Shown: in pieces, positions 8,435 through 17,200 of the stretch | How the letters are laid out: each line of letters opens with the position of its first letter | Numbering within the stretch: position 1 is the stretch's first letter | DNA from: HLUCCA09 sp038745585 | Lineage (GTDB): Bacteria; Pseudomonadota; Alphaproteobacteria; Rhodobacterales; Rhodobacteraceae | Reading direction: 5' to 3' | DNA: 64,000 nt | NCBI GenBank assembly: GCA_038745585.1 | Contig: JBCDLH010000001.1 | Coordinates: 434,001-498,000, forward strand | Notes under the pieces: model-generated | What the model was told of the DNA's origin: nothing | What the model saw: the letters and a program-made list of their open reading frames with translations, nothing else | The model's database searches: none | Made by a program: the position numbers and the translations under genes

Positions 8435-9393
8435 TCGGGATCGTCGTGATCGGCCGCAATGAGGGCGCGCGGCTGATGGCGTGCCTGGAGAGCGTGCGCG
8501 GCGCAGAGGCCCACATCGTATATGTTGATTCCGGCTCGTCCGATGGCTCGGTCGCAGCGGCCAGAGGCGTCGGTGCCGATGTCGTAGAGCTCGACGAGAG
8601 CGCACCTTTCACCGCCGCGCGGGCCCGCAATGCAGGGGTTGCGCGCTTGGTCGAGAGCACACCGCCGGACGTCGTGCAGTTCATCGATGGCGATTGCACG
8701 CTCGCGCCGGGGTGGCTCGACAGGGCGTTGGAGGCCTTCGCGCGCGAGAGCGGTCTCGGCGTTGTCTGCGGTCGCCGGCGCGAGGTCTCGCCTGGGGCGT
8801 CGGTCTATAATCGGCTGATCGACCGGGAATGGGATACGCCGGTCGGCATCACCAAGGCCTGTGGCGGCGACGCGATGATGCGGCTTGCTGCGTTCCGCGC
8901 GGTGGGCGGCTTCAACGGAGCGCTGATCGCGGGGGAGGAGCCGGAGCTCTGCGTGCGCCTGCGCGCGGCGGGCTGGACGATCCGACGGCTCGATGCCGAG
9001 ATGACGCGCCACGACGCGTCGATCACCCGGTTCGCGCAATGGTGGGCTCGGACGCGGCGGGCGGGCTATGCCTATGCCGCGGGCGCTCGGCTCCACGGTG
9101 CTCCGCCCGAGCGGCACTGCGTGGCCGAGCTTCGGCGGGCGCGGCTCTGGGGCGGAGTTCTGCCTGCGGTGAGCGTTGCCGTCGCTGCGAGCGTGACGCC
9201 CTGGGGGCTTGCGTTGCTCCTGGCCTACCCCGCGCAGGTGCTGCGGCTCTGGTTGCGCGACCGGGATGCAGCGGAGGCGACGTTCCTGACGCTGGGCAAG
9301 GTCGCCGAGGCGCAGGGCGCACTGCAATTCGGCTGGGAGCAGGCAACCGGGAAGAGCGCACGGCTGATCGAGTACAAAGGACGCGAGCGCTAG
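8431..9393 (+). CDS. Family 2 glycosyltransferase
   Basis: The second GT2 of the set, 320 residues. It begins IGIVVIGRNEGARL, with VDSGSSDGS and the metal-binding DGDCTL motif near residue 87, then CGGDAMMRLAAFRAVGGFN and GEEPELCVRLR. A hydrophobic stretch near residues 235-265 may be a membrane anchor. I start at a GTG that overlaps the sulfotransferase stop (GTGA), which gives the expected N-terminus; the longer open frame upstream overlaps the sulfotransferase heavily. It is the last gene before the rimP promoter. Confidence 0.9.
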   Translation: MIGIVVIGRNEGARLMACLESVRGAEAHIVYVDSGSSDGSVAAARGVGADVVELDESAPFTAARARNAGVARLVESTPPDVVQFIDGDCTLAPGWLDRALEAFARESGLGVVCGRRREVSPGASVYNRLIDREWDTPVGITKACGGDAMMRLAAFRAVGGFNGALIAGEEPELCVRLRAAGWTIRRLDAEMTRHDASITRFAQWWARTRRAGYAYAAGARLHGAPPERHCVAELRRARLWGGVLPAVSVAVAASVTPWGLALLLAYPAQVLRLWLRDRDAAEATFLTLGKVAEAQGALQFGWEQATGKSARLIEYKGRER

Positions 9394-9426
9394 GTGGCTC
9401 GCGTCGCGGGCGGACGTGGACACCCC

Positions 9427-9455
9427 TTGCCACCGCAAAGTCAGGCGTCTATATC
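9427..9455 (+). promoter_or_regulatory. Sigma70-type promoter of the rimP-nusA-infB operon
   Basis: TTGCCA at 9427-9432 and TATATC at 9450-9455 are separated by 17 bases. They lie about 34 bases after the preceding gene and 136 bases before rimP, leaving a leader long enough to hold the hairpin described next. Confidence 0.6.
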
Positions 9456-9510
9456 GCGTTGAACAGCGGCGCGTCGGGCCACGGTCCGAAGTTCCACCGG
9501 GAGTACTCGA

Positions 9511-9532
9511 CGGGCCGCGAAGGCCCGTTTTT
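9511..9532 (+). terminator. Terminator-like hairpin in the rimP leader
   Basis: A 6-bp GC stem CGGGCC/GGCCCG with a GCGAA loop is followed by five T residues. It lies downstream of the putative promoter and 58 bases before the rimP start, so it may attenuate the operon rather than simply end the glycosyltransferase transcript. Confidence 0.65.
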
Positions 9533-9590
9533 CGTTTACGACACCCCTCTATCCGATCCCGTTCTTAAGATCACACCCCGAGACTCGCCT

Positions 9591-10229
9591 GTGACCGACC
9601 TTGTCGCCAAGACCAATATCGATCAGCGCCTCGCCGCGATCCTCATCCCTGTGATCGAGGGGATGGGCTTTGAGCTGGTGCGCGTCCGCTACATGTCGGG
9701 CAAGACGAAGACGCTGCAGATCATGGCGGACCGGCCCGAGGGCGGCATCGAAGTGGACGATTGCGCCGAGATCTCGACGGCGGTGTCGGCGACCCTGGAT
9801 GTCGAAGATCCGATCGAGGACGCCTACAACCTCGAAGTGTCGAGCCCGGGGATCGACCGGCCGCTGACGCGGCTGAAGGATTTCGCGACCTGGGCGGGCT
9901 ACGAGACGAAGATCGAAACCCATGAGCTGATCGACGGGCGCCGCCGCTTTCGCGGGACGATCCACGGCGTCGAGGACGACGAAGTGCTGCTGGAGACGGA
10001 CGTCGAGGGGCAGGGCCGCGCCGTGATCGGGCTCAAGTTCGACTGGCTCTCGGATGCCAAGCTTGTCCTGACCGATGACCTCATCCGTGAGATGCTGCGC
10101 CAGCGCAAGGCCGCGGGCGTGATCGACGATCAGAAGTTCGACGAGGTGGAAACCTACCTCGCCGATGACAGCGCTTCAGATGAAACCGCAAGCGGCATGG
10201 AAAAAGCCGCGGAACCGCAGAAGGACTGA
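9591..10229 (+). CDS. rimP: Ribosome maturation factor RimP
   Basis: Required for 30S subunit maturation. The frame shows the RimP N-terminal domain (IDQRLAAILIPVIEGMGFELVRVRYM, DDCAEISTAVSATLDVEDPI, YNLEVSSPGIDRPL) and the C-terminal Sm-like barrel (FRGTIHGVEDDEVLLE). The GTG start gives 212 residues; the long upstream frame crosses the promoter and the glycosyltransferase gene and is not coding. The C-terminus carries an acidic tail beyond the usual length. It is first in the rimP-nusA-ylxR-infB operon, 5 bp before nusA. Confidence 0.95.
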   Translation: MTDLVAKTNIDQRLAAILIPVIEGMGFELVRVRYMSGKTKTLQIMADRPEGGIEVDDCAEISTAVSATLDVEDPIEDAYNLEVSSPGIDRPLTRLKDFATWAGYETKIETHELIDGRRRFRGTIHGVEDDEVLLETDVEGQGRAVIGLKFDWLSDAKLVLTDDLIREMLRQRKAAGVIDDQKFDEVETYLADDSASDETASGMEKAAEPQKD

Positions 10230-10234
10230 CCGAT

Positions 10235-11857
10235 ATGGCCATCACCTCCGCCAACCAGCTCGAATTGCTGCAAACGGCAGAAGCCGTCGCGCGCGAGAAG
10301 ATGATCGACCCGGGCCTCGTTGTCGAAGCGATGGAGGAGAGCCTCGCGCGGGCCGCCAAGTCCCGCTATGGCGCGGATCTCGACATCCGCGTCTCGATCG
10401 ATCGTAAGACCGGGAAGGCGACGTTCACCCGTGTGCGCACGGTGGTCGAGGACGAGGAAGTCGAGAACTACCACGCCGAACTGACGGTCGCGCAGGCCGG
10501 CGAATACTTGGACGACCCGAAGGTCGGCGATGAGATCCGGGATGAGGTCCCTCCCGTCGAGATGGGCCGGATCGCCGCGCAGAGTGCCAAGCAAGTCATC
10601 CTACAGAAGGTGCGCGAGGCCGAGCGCGACCGGCAATTCGAAGAGTTTCAGGACCGCGCCGGCACGATCATCAACGGGGTCGTCAAGCGCGAGGAATACG
10701 GCAACGTCATCGTCGATATCGGCCGGGGCGAGGGGATGCTGCGCCGGAACGAGAAGATCGGGCGCGAAAGCTACCGCACGGGTGACCGTATCCGCTGTTA
10801 TATCAAGGACGTGCGGCGCGAGGTGCGCGGTCCGCAGATCTTCCTCAGCCGCACCGCACCCGAATTCATGAAAAAGCTCTTTGAGATGGAAGTGCCGGAA
10901 ATCTACGACGGCATCATCGAGATCAAGGCTGTGGCCCGTGATCCGGGATCGCGCGCCAAGATCGCCGTGATCTCCTACGACAACTCGATTGACCCCGTGG
11001 GGGCCTGTGTGGGTATGCGCGGCTCCCGCGTGCAGGCCGTCGTCAACGAGCTTCAGGGCGAGAAGATCGACATTATTCCGTGGAATGAGGATCAGCCGAC
11101 CTTCCTCGTGAATGCGCTGCAGCCGGCCGAGGTCAGCAAGGTCGTCCTCGACGAGGAAGCCGAGCGGATCGAGGTCGTCGTGCCCGAGGAACAGCTTTCG
11201 CTCGCCATCGGGCGGCGCGGTCAGAACGTGCGCCTCGCGAGCCAGCTCACCGGCCTCGACATCGACATCATGACCGAGGAAGAGGAGAGCCAGCGGCGCC
11301 AGGCCGAGTTTGAAGAGCGCACGAAGCTCTTTGTCGACACGCTCGATCTCGACGAGTTTTTTGCACAGCTCCTCGTCTCCGAGGGCTTCACCAATCTCGA
11401 AGAGGTCGCCTATGTCGAGATCGAGGAACTGCTCGTCATCGAAGGCGTCGACGAAGGCACCGCCGGCGAGCTTCAGGCCCGTGCGCGCGACCACCTCGAA
11501 GAGCTCAATCGCAAAGCGCTCGACCGGGCGCGCGCACTCGGTGTCGAACAAAGCCTCATTGATTTCGAGGGGCTGACGCCCCAGATGATCGAGGCATTGG
11601 CCGAAGATGGCGTGAAGTCGCTCGAAGACTTCGCGACGTGCGCCGATTGGGAGCTTGCGGGCGGCTGGACAACGGTCGACGGCGAACGTGTCAAAGACGA
11701 CGGCCTTCTGGAGAAGTTCGACGTGTCTTTGGGCGAGGCCCAGGACATGGTCATGACGGCGCGGGTGATGCTCGGCTGGGTCGACCCTGATGATCTAGTG
11801 CAAGAGGCTCAGGAGGGCGAAGAAGGCGCCGAAGCTGAGGAGGAGGCGCAGGTCTGA
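10235..11857 (+). CDS. nusA: Transcription termination/antitermination protein NusA
   Basis: Binds RNA polymerase and nascent RNA to control pausing, termination and antitermination. The 540-residue product shows, in order, the N-terminal polymerase-binding domain (1-125), an S1 domain (about 135-200, INGVVKREEYGNVIVDIG), two KH domains (about 230-345, including VGMRGSRVQAVVNELQGEKID and IGRRGQNVRLASQLTG), and two C-terminal helix-hairpin-helix acidic repeats (about 365-515). It ends in a very acidic tail. The second-position gene order after rimP is conserved in most bacteria. Confidence 0.98.
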   Translation: MAITSANQLELLQTAEAVAREKMIDPGLVVEAMEESLARAAKSRYGADLDIRVSIDRKTGKATFTRVRTVVEDEEVENYHAELTVAQAGEYLDDPKVGDEIRDEVPPVEMGRIAAQSAKQVILQKVREAERDRQFEEFQDRAGTIINGVVKREEYGNVIVDIGRGEGMLRRNEKIGRESYRTGDRIRCYIKDVRREVRGPQIFLSRTAPEFMKKLFEMEVPEIYDGIIEIKAVARDPGSRAKIAVISYDNSIDPVGACVGMRGSRVQAVVNELQGEKIDIIPWNEDQPTFLVNALQPAEVSKVVLDEEAERIEVVVPEEQLSLAIGRRGQNVRLASQLTGLDIDIMTEEEESQRRQAEFEERTKLFVDTLDLDEFFAQLLVSEGFTNLEEVAYVEIEELLVIEGVDEGTAGELQARARDHLEELNRKALDRARALGVEQSLIDFEGLTPQMIEALAEDGVKSLEDFATCADWELAGGWTTVDGERVKDDGLLEKFDVSLGEAQDMVMTARVMLGWVDPDDLVQEAQEGEEGAEAEEEAQV

Positions 11858-11871
11858 GCGCAGCAAGAGCC

Positions 11872-12528
11872 ATGACGCGGGGCGGCGCGAAGCGGGAGCG
11901 GGAGGGCGAAAGCCTCCGCCGCTGTATCGCGACCGGTGTCGAACGCCCGAAGTCGGCGCTTCTTCGCTTCGTTGTCGGGCCCGAGGGCCAAGCCGTTCCC
12001 GACCTGGCCGAAAAGCTGCCGGGGCGGGGGATCTGGGTCTCGGCCGAACGCGGGGCGCTGGAGAGGGCGGTAACGAGGAAGCTCTTCTCGCGCTCGGCCA
12101 AGGCGCAGGTCGCGGTGCCCGACGGCCTCGTCGCCGCAGTGGAGGCGGGCCTCGCCCGGCGCGTGACCGAGCTTGTGTCGCTCGCACGCAAAGCGGGCGG
12201 CGCCGTCTCGGGCTACGAAAAGGTGCGCGCTTGGCTTGATGACGGTCGCGCGCATGTGCTGCTCCAGGCCTCCGACGGCTCGGAGCGGGGCAAGACGAAA
12301 CTGAAACTGCCGCCCGAGGACGGGCCGACCATCGGTGTCTTGAGCGCTGGGGAATTGGGTTTGTCCTTCGGGCGGGACCGTGTAATACACGCCGCGCTCA
12401 GCGGTGGCGGACTCACGGCACGTATAGTATTAGACGCGGGTCGACTCGCTGGGCTTCGCGCCAGTGATATGGTCGGCATCGGGGCAGCGGCTCCGGAAAG
12501 GACGAAGAATTCGCATGAGCGACAGTGA
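11872..12528 (+). CDS. YlxR-type RNA-binding protein with L7Ae-like C-terminal half
   Basis: A 218-residue protein whose N-terminal half has the YlxR/DUF448 signature (RRCIATGVERPKSALLRFVVGPEG, LPGRGIWVSAERGALERAV). The middle to C-terminal half contains LSLARKAGGAVSGYEKVRAWL, as in L7Ae-like RNA-binding proteins; this fusion is typical of alphaproteobacteria. In other bacteria YlxR affects RNase P or transcription, and its role here is not established. The 3' end overlaps infB by 14 bases. Confidence 0.92.
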   Translation: MTRGGAKREREGESLRRCIATGVERPKSALLRFVVGPEGQAVPDLAEKLPGRGIWVSAERGALERAVTRKLFSRSAKAQVAVPDGLVAAVEAGLARRVTELVSLARKAGGAVSGYEKVRAWLDDGRAHVLLQASDGSERGKTKLKLPPEDGPTIGVLSAGELGLSFGRDRVIHAALSGGGLTARIVLDAGRLAGLRASDMVGIGAAAPERTKNSHERQ

Positions 12529-15010
12529 CGGCAAAAAGACACTTGGCCTCAAAAGCGGGCCCCGCTCCGGACAGGTGAAGCAGAGCTTCAGCCACGGGCG
12601 CACCAAGAGTGTGCTCGTGGAGACCAAGCGCAAGCGGGTCGTGAAGCCGCAGCCTGCTGCGAGCGGCAAACCGGCGGGCTCTGCGCCGGCGGGCGGAGAC
12701 CCGTCGCGCCGTCCAGCGGGGATCTCCGACGCGGAGATGGAACGCCGGATGAAGGCGCTCGCCGCCGCAAAAGCGCGCGAAGCCGATGAAGCCGTCAAGC
12801 GCGAGGCCGAGGAGAAGCGCCGCGAGGCCGAGCGTCAGCGCCGCCGCGAAGAGATCGAAGCGAAAGAGCGCGAAGAGCGCGAGCGTGAGGTGGCGCTGAA
12901 GGCCAAGGCCGAAGAGGAGGAGCGCAAGAAGCGCGACGCCGAAGAAGCCGCGCGGCGCGAGCGCGAGGCCCCGGCGGCTGCAGCGGCGACGCCAGCGCCG
13001 GTCGGCGATCCTTCGGGCCGCGGCGGGGCCAAGCCCGCAACACCTGCGCGCAAAGAGCGCGACGACCGGACCAAAGACGCACGCGGCAAAGGCAAGGGTG
13101 ACGGCGGACGCCGCGCCGGCAAACTCACGTTGAACCAAGCGCTTGCGGGCGGCGAAGGCGGGCGCCAGCGCTCGATGGCCGCGATGAAGCGCCAGCAGGA
13201 GCGCGCCCGTCAAAAGGCGATGGGCGGCCAGGAGCAGCGTGAAAAGGTCGTCCGCGATGTGCAGGTGCCCGAGGTCATCATCGTGTCCGAGCTTGCCAAC
13301 CGCATGGCCGAGCGTGTGGCCGACGTCGTCAAAGCGCTGATGCAGAACGGCATGATGGTCACGCAGAACCAGCCGATTGACGCCGACACCGCCGAACTCA
13401 TCGTCGAAGAGTTTGGCCACAAAATCGTCCGCGTCTCCGATGCCGACGTCGAGGACGTGATCACCGAGGTCGAGGACAGCGCGGACGATCTAACGTTGCG
13501 TGCGCCGGTCATCACGATCATGGGGCATGTCGATCACGGCAAGACGTCGCTGCTCGATGCGATCCGCAATGCCAAGGTCGTCGCCGGCGAGGCGGGCGGC
13601 ATTACGCAACATATCGGGGCCTATCAGGTCAAGACCGAGGGCGGCGCGACGCTGACCTTCCTCGACACGCCCGGCCACGCGGCCTTTACGTCGATGCGCG
13701 CGCGGGGTGCCCAGGTCACCGATATCGTGGTGCTCGTCGTCGCCGCTGACGACGCGGTCATGCCGCAGACGATCGAGGCGATCAACCACGCCAAGGCCGC
13801 CAAGGTCCCGATGATTGTGGCGATCAACAAGATCGACAAGCCCGAGGCCAACCCGGACAAGGTCCGCACCGACCTGCTCCAACACGAGGTTATCGTGGAG
13901 AAGATGTCGGGCGAGGTCCAGGATGTGGAGGTGTCGGCGATCTCCGGCCAAGGGCTCGACGAGCTCCTCGACTCCATCGCCCTGCAATCGGAGATCCTCG
14001 AACTCAAAGCGAACCCCGACCGCAAGGCCGAGGGCGCCGTGATCGAAGCGCAGCTCGACGTGGGCCGCGGCCCGGTGGCGACCGTGCTAATCCAGAAGGG
14101 CACACTGAAGCGCGGCGACATCTTCGTCGTGGGCGAGCAATGGGGCAAGGTCCGCGCACTCATCAACGACAAAGGCGACCGCGTCATCGAAGCGGGGCCG
14201 TCCGTCCCGGTCGAAGTCCTCGGCCTGAACGGCACGCCCGAAGCGGGTGATGTGCTTAACGTTGTCGAGACCGAAGCGCAGGCGCGGGAAATCGCGGACT
14301 ATCGGACCGAAAAGGCCAAGGAAAAGCGGGCCGCTGCGGGGGCCGCGACGTCGCTTGAACAGCTCTTGGCCAATGCAAAGGCCAACGAGAACGTCAAAGA
14401 GCTGCCGGTGCTCGTGAAGGCCGACGTCCAAGGCTCTGCTGAGGCGATCGCTCAAGCCCTCGAAAAGGTCGGCAACGAAGAGGTGCGGGTGCGCCTCTTG
14501 CATGCGGGCGTCGGCGCCATCACGGAATCCGATGTGGGCCTCGCCGAGGCCTCGGGGGCGCCGGTCATCGGGTTCAACGTGCGCGCAAACGCGCCCGCGC
14601 GAAACTCGGCCAATCAAAAAGGCGTCGAGATCCGCTATTACAGCGTGATCTACGACCTGGTGGACGATGTGAAGGCGGCCGCGTCGGGCCTCCTCTCGGC
14701 CGAGGTTCGCGAAAACTTTATTGGCTACGCCGAGATCAAGGAGGTCTTCAAAGTCTCCAACGTTGGCAAGGTCGCCGGCTGTCTGGTCACCGAGGGTGTC
14801 GCGCGGCGCTCGGCGGGCGTGCGCCTCCTCCGCGACAACGTGGTGATCCACGAAGGCACCCTGAAGACGCTGAAGCGCTTCAAGGATGAGGTGAGCGAGG
14901 TCCAATCCGGCCAGGAATGCGGGATGGCGTTCGAAGCGTACGAGGACATTCGCCAGGGCGATGTCATCGAGATCTTCGAGCGAGAAGAGGTCGAACGCAC
15001 GCTCGCCTAG
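12515..15010 (+). CDS. infB: Translation initiation factor IF-2
   Basis: The GTPase that places fMet-tRNA on the 30S subunit. The 831-residue protein has an N-terminal region with KTLGLKSG, a long charged Glu/Arg/Ala coiled-coil stretch (about 75-160), the IF2_N helix bundle, and the G domain with GHVDHGKTSLLD (G1, near 337), DTPGHAAF (G3) and NKID (G4). The beta-barrel and C2 tRNA-binding domains complete it. The ATG at MSDSDGK overlaps the ylxR end and is preceded by GGAAAGGACGAAG. A strong terminator follows about 150 bases after the stop. Confidence 0.98.
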   Translation: MSDSDGKKTLGLKSGPRSGQVKQSFSHGRTKSVLVETKRKRVVKPQPAASGKPAGSAPAGGDPSRRPAGISDAEMERRMKALAAAKAREADEAVKREAEEKRREAERQRRREEIEAKEREEREREVALKAKAEEEERKKRDAEEAARREREAPAAAAATPAPVGDPSGRGGAKPATPARKERDDRTKDARGKGKGDGGRRAGKLTLNQALAGGEGGRQRSMAAMKRQQERARQKAMGGQEQREKVVRDVQVPEVIIVSELANRMAERVADVVKALMQNGMMVTQNQPIDADTAELIVEEFGHKIVRVSDADVEDVITEVEDSADDLTLRAPVITIMGHVDHGKTSLLDAIRNAKVVAGEAGGITQHIGAYQVKTEGGATLTFLDTPGHAAFTSMRARGAQVTDIVVLVVAADDAVMPQTIEAINHAKAAKVPMIVAINKIDKPEANPDKVRTDLLQHEVIVEKMSGEVQDVEVSAISGQGLDELLDSIALQSEILELKANPDRKAEGAVIEAQLDVGRGPVATVLIQKGTLKRGDIFVVGEQWGKVRALINDKGDRVIEAGPSVPVEVLGLNGTPEAGDVLNVVETEAQAREIADYRTEKAKEKRAAAGAATSLEQLLANAKANENVKELPVLVKADVQGSAEAIAQALEKVGNEEVRVRLLHAGVGAITESDVGLAEASGAPVIGFNVRANAPARNSANQKGVEIRYYSVIYDLVDDVKAAASGLLSAEVRENFIGYAEIKEVFKVSNVGKVAGCLVTEGVARRSAGVRLLRDNVVIHEGTLKTLKRFKDEVSEVQSGQECGMAFEAYEDIRQGDVIEIFEREEVERTLA

Positions 15011-15162
15011 GGCGTTTCGCGCAAAACCTGGATCACAGCTTAGTGCGAAATGCAGTGCAGCGTTCACGCTGTGCCGGCTAGTCACCTTTCGCTAATGTCT
15101 CAGGTTCAAGGGGAAACGCTGAAGAGGCCTGCAGCCAGCTGGCGGAACGAACGACATCAAAA

Positions 15163-15189
15163 AAAAGAGCGCCGAAGCGGCGCTCTTTT
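15163..15189. terminator. Bidirectional terminator between infB and the small protein gene
   Basis: A perfect 12-bp stem AAAAGAGCGCCG/CGGCGCTCTTTT with an AAG loop, A-rich on one side and T-rich on the other. It lies between infB (plus) and the convergent 45-codon gene (minus) and can end both. Confidence 0.9.
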
Positions 15190-15228
15190 CCTTTGGATGG
15201 ATGACCGTACGCCCTCTCGCCGTATTGA

Positions 15229-15366
15229 TTAAGCCGCGCGAGGCAGGACCGGCATGCCCGCATAAAGCGTCTTGCCGACCCGGATCAGTATCTTTCCGTT
15301 TTGAAGCTGGCGAACAAAGGTACCCTGAACCGACACACAACTTCCAAGAACAATCGTGCGCAGCAT
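15229..15366 (-). CDS. 45-residue conserved-type small protein, unknown function
   Basis: A short gene whose product begins MLRTIVLGSCVSVQGTFV and ends PVLPRAA. Support is indirect but consistent: a GGAGG Shine-Dalgarno about 7 bases before the ATG, an upstream AT-rich stretch with a TATATT box, and the perfect shared terminator 40 bases after the stop. The composition (valine- and glycine-rich, basic) suggests a small soluble beta-rich protein. It has a single Cys at residue 10. I believe near-identical short ORFs occur in Rhodobacterales, but no function is known to me. Confidence 0.6.
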   Translation of the reverse strand: MLRTIVLGSCVSVQGTFVRQLQNGKILIRVGKTLYAGMPVLPRAA

Positions 15367-15486
15367 TGCTGGCCTCCGTAACAATATTGTTCGATAAATA
15401 TAGCGCCGATCCGTTCACGGAACACGTACAAAGTTGTCACAAACCGGCAAAATGCGCTGCTTTTTTGCGCAGTGTGAGAAGGTTAC

Positions 15487-15885
15487 TCACAGCCAATCGC
15501 GCAAAATGGGGATAAGTGGGAGGTCGGCCGGGGGCATTGGATAGTCTCTTAGCCGGTTGGGTCGCGCCCAGGCCAATCCTTGCCCCTCCCGCGATTCGGG
15601 CTGACCTTCCCACTTGCGGCAGGCAAAGAGCGGCATCAAAAGGTGAAATTCGTCGTAGCTGTGGGAGGCGAAGGTCAGCGGCGCAAGGCAGCTTTCCCAG
15701 GTCCCGATCCCCAGTTCTTCTTCGAGTTCGCGGATCAGCGCCGCTTCTGGCGTCTCGCCCGGCTCGACCTTGCCGCCTGGAAACTCCCATAGCCCGGCCA
15801 TCGACTTGCCCTCGGGCCGCTGCGCGAGGAGCACGCGGCCGTCGACGTCGATAAGGGCGACGGCGGAGACAAGGACAACTTTCAT
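15487..15885 (-). CDS. mutT: MutT/NUDIX hydrolase, probable 8-oxo-dGTP diphosphatase
   Basis: Sanitises the nucleotide pool by hydrolysing oxidised dGTP. The Nudix box is complete: GGKVEPGETPEAALIRELEEELGI matches GX5EX7REUXEEXGU (split here, about residues 36-58). The start MKVVLVSAVALIDVDGRVLL gives 132 residues, as in E. coli MutT; an in-frame ATG at 15948 would add a 21-residue basic extension. It lies downstream of argJ on the same strand, and the argJ-mutT order is conserved in related species, so they probably share a transcript. Confidence 0.93.
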   Translation of the reverse strand: MKVVLVSAVALIDVDGRVLLAQRPEGKSMAGLWEFPGGKVEPGETPEAALIRELEEELGIGTWESCLAPLTFASHSYDEFHLLMPLFACRKWEGQPESREGQGLAWARPNRLRDYPMPPADLPLIPILRDWL

Positions 15886-15970
15886 CCCCGGCGTCTCCGC
15901 CCGCGCCTTGCTGCGGATGAGCCGGCGGGACAGGAGTATTTGCGCCAAGCTGATGGGGGCGTGGGAGCGC

Positions 15971-17191
15971 TCATGACCGATAGTCGGCGTTGATGGCGAT
16001 GTAGCCGTGGGTCAGATCGCAGGTCCACGCGGTGAAGGCGCCAGGGCCGAGGCCGAGATCGGCGCTGAGCGTCAGCTCTGCCCTCTTCATGTAGGCGGCG
16101 CCCTCTTCCTCGCGGTAGCTGGCGGCGAGCTGACCGTTTTCGGCCAGAAGGTGCGGGCCGAGATGCAGGGTCAGACGGTCACGGTCGGCGCGCGCGCCGG
16201 ACTTGCCAATGGCCATGACGATGCGCCCCCAATTCGGGTCCTCGCCGGCGATGGCCGTCTTTACGAGCGGCGAGTTGGCGATGGCGAGGGCTGCGCGCTT
16301 GGCGTCTGGCACGTCTACCGCTCCGGTCACACGGACCTCGACAAACTTTGTCGCCCCCTCGCCGTCGCGGACCACCAGATGGGCGAGATCGCGCATGACC
16401 GCGTAGAGCGCTTCGGCAAACGGGCCGTCAGTCGAGGTGACTTTGGGGCCTATGCCGGTCGCGGCGACGAGAAGCGTATCCGACGTCGACGTGTCGCTGT
16501 CGACGGTGATGGCGTTGAACGTGATCGCGGCGAAATGCGCGACCATTTCCTGAAGAAGGGGGCGGGCGATCTGGGCGTCCGTAAAGACATAGGCCAGCAT
16601 GGTGGCCATATCCGGCGCGATCATGCCGGAGCCCTTGGCGATGCCGGCGATGTGGATCGGCCCGTCCGGCGTCTCAATCACACGGCTCGCCCCCTTGGCA
16701 AACGTGTCGGTCGTCGTGATGGCGCGGGCGGCGTCTTCCCAAGTCGCATCCGGCCCCTTGGCCAGGCTGTCGAACACCGCGGTAACGCGACCCGCGGGCA
16801 AAGGCTCGCCGATCACGCCCGTTGAAGCGGTGAAAATGCGGCGTGGGGGCAGGCCAAGCTGCGCGGCAAGCGCGTCGGTGATCTCTGCGACCGCCTGTTG
16901 GCCTGCGACGCCTGTGAACGCGTTGGCGTTTCCCGCGTTCACGAGAAAAGCGGCGCCCTCTGTGCTTTCATCGCCGATCTTTGTCTCGCAATCGAGGACG
17001 GGCGCGGCGCGTGTGGCCGATTGCGTGAAGACACCGGCCAGTGTGCTGCCGGGCGCGAGCGTCGCCAGCATCACATCGGTCCGGTCGGTGTAGCGCACGC
17101 CCGCCTCGGCCACGGCGAGCCGCACGCCCCGAACCGCCGGCATGCTGGGAAAACCCGCGGGCGCAAGCGGCGAGACCGGGAGCTGTGCCAT
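15971..17191 (-). CDS. argJ: Bifunctional ornithine acetyltransferase / N-acetylglutamate synthase
   Basis: Transfers acetyl from N-acetylornithine to glutamate, the cyclic step of arginine synthesis. The 406-residue product contains the autocleavage site TASTGVIGEPL in which the ATG-type Thr becomes the nucleophile of the beta chain, plus KGSGMIAPDMATML, the SDTSTSDT block and GEDPNWGRIVMAIGKSG. The C-terminal GYIAINADYRS is as expected. The gene starts 9 bp after the parvulin stop and continues into mutT. Confidence 0.96.
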   Translation of the reverse strand: MAQLPVSPLAPAGFPSMPAVRGVRLAVAEAGVRYTDRTDVMLATLAPGSTLAGVFTQSATRAAPVLDCETKIGDESTEGAAFLVNAGNANAFTGVAGQQAVAEITDALAAQLGLPPRRIFTASTGVIGEPLPAGRVTAVFDSLAKGPDATWEDAARAITTTDTFAKGASRVIETPDGPIHIAGIAKGSGMIAPDMATMLAYVFTDAQIARPLLQEMVAHFAAITFNAITVDSDTSTSDTLLVAATGIGPKVTSTDGPFAEALYAVMRDLAHLVVRDGEGATKFVEVRVTGAVDVPDAKRAALAIANSPLVKTAIAGEDPNWGRIVMAIGKSGARADRDRLTLHLGPHLLAENGQLAASYREEEGAAYMKRAELTLSADLGLGPGAFTAWTCDLTHGYIAINADYRS

Positions 17192-17200
17192 GGGCCAGGC

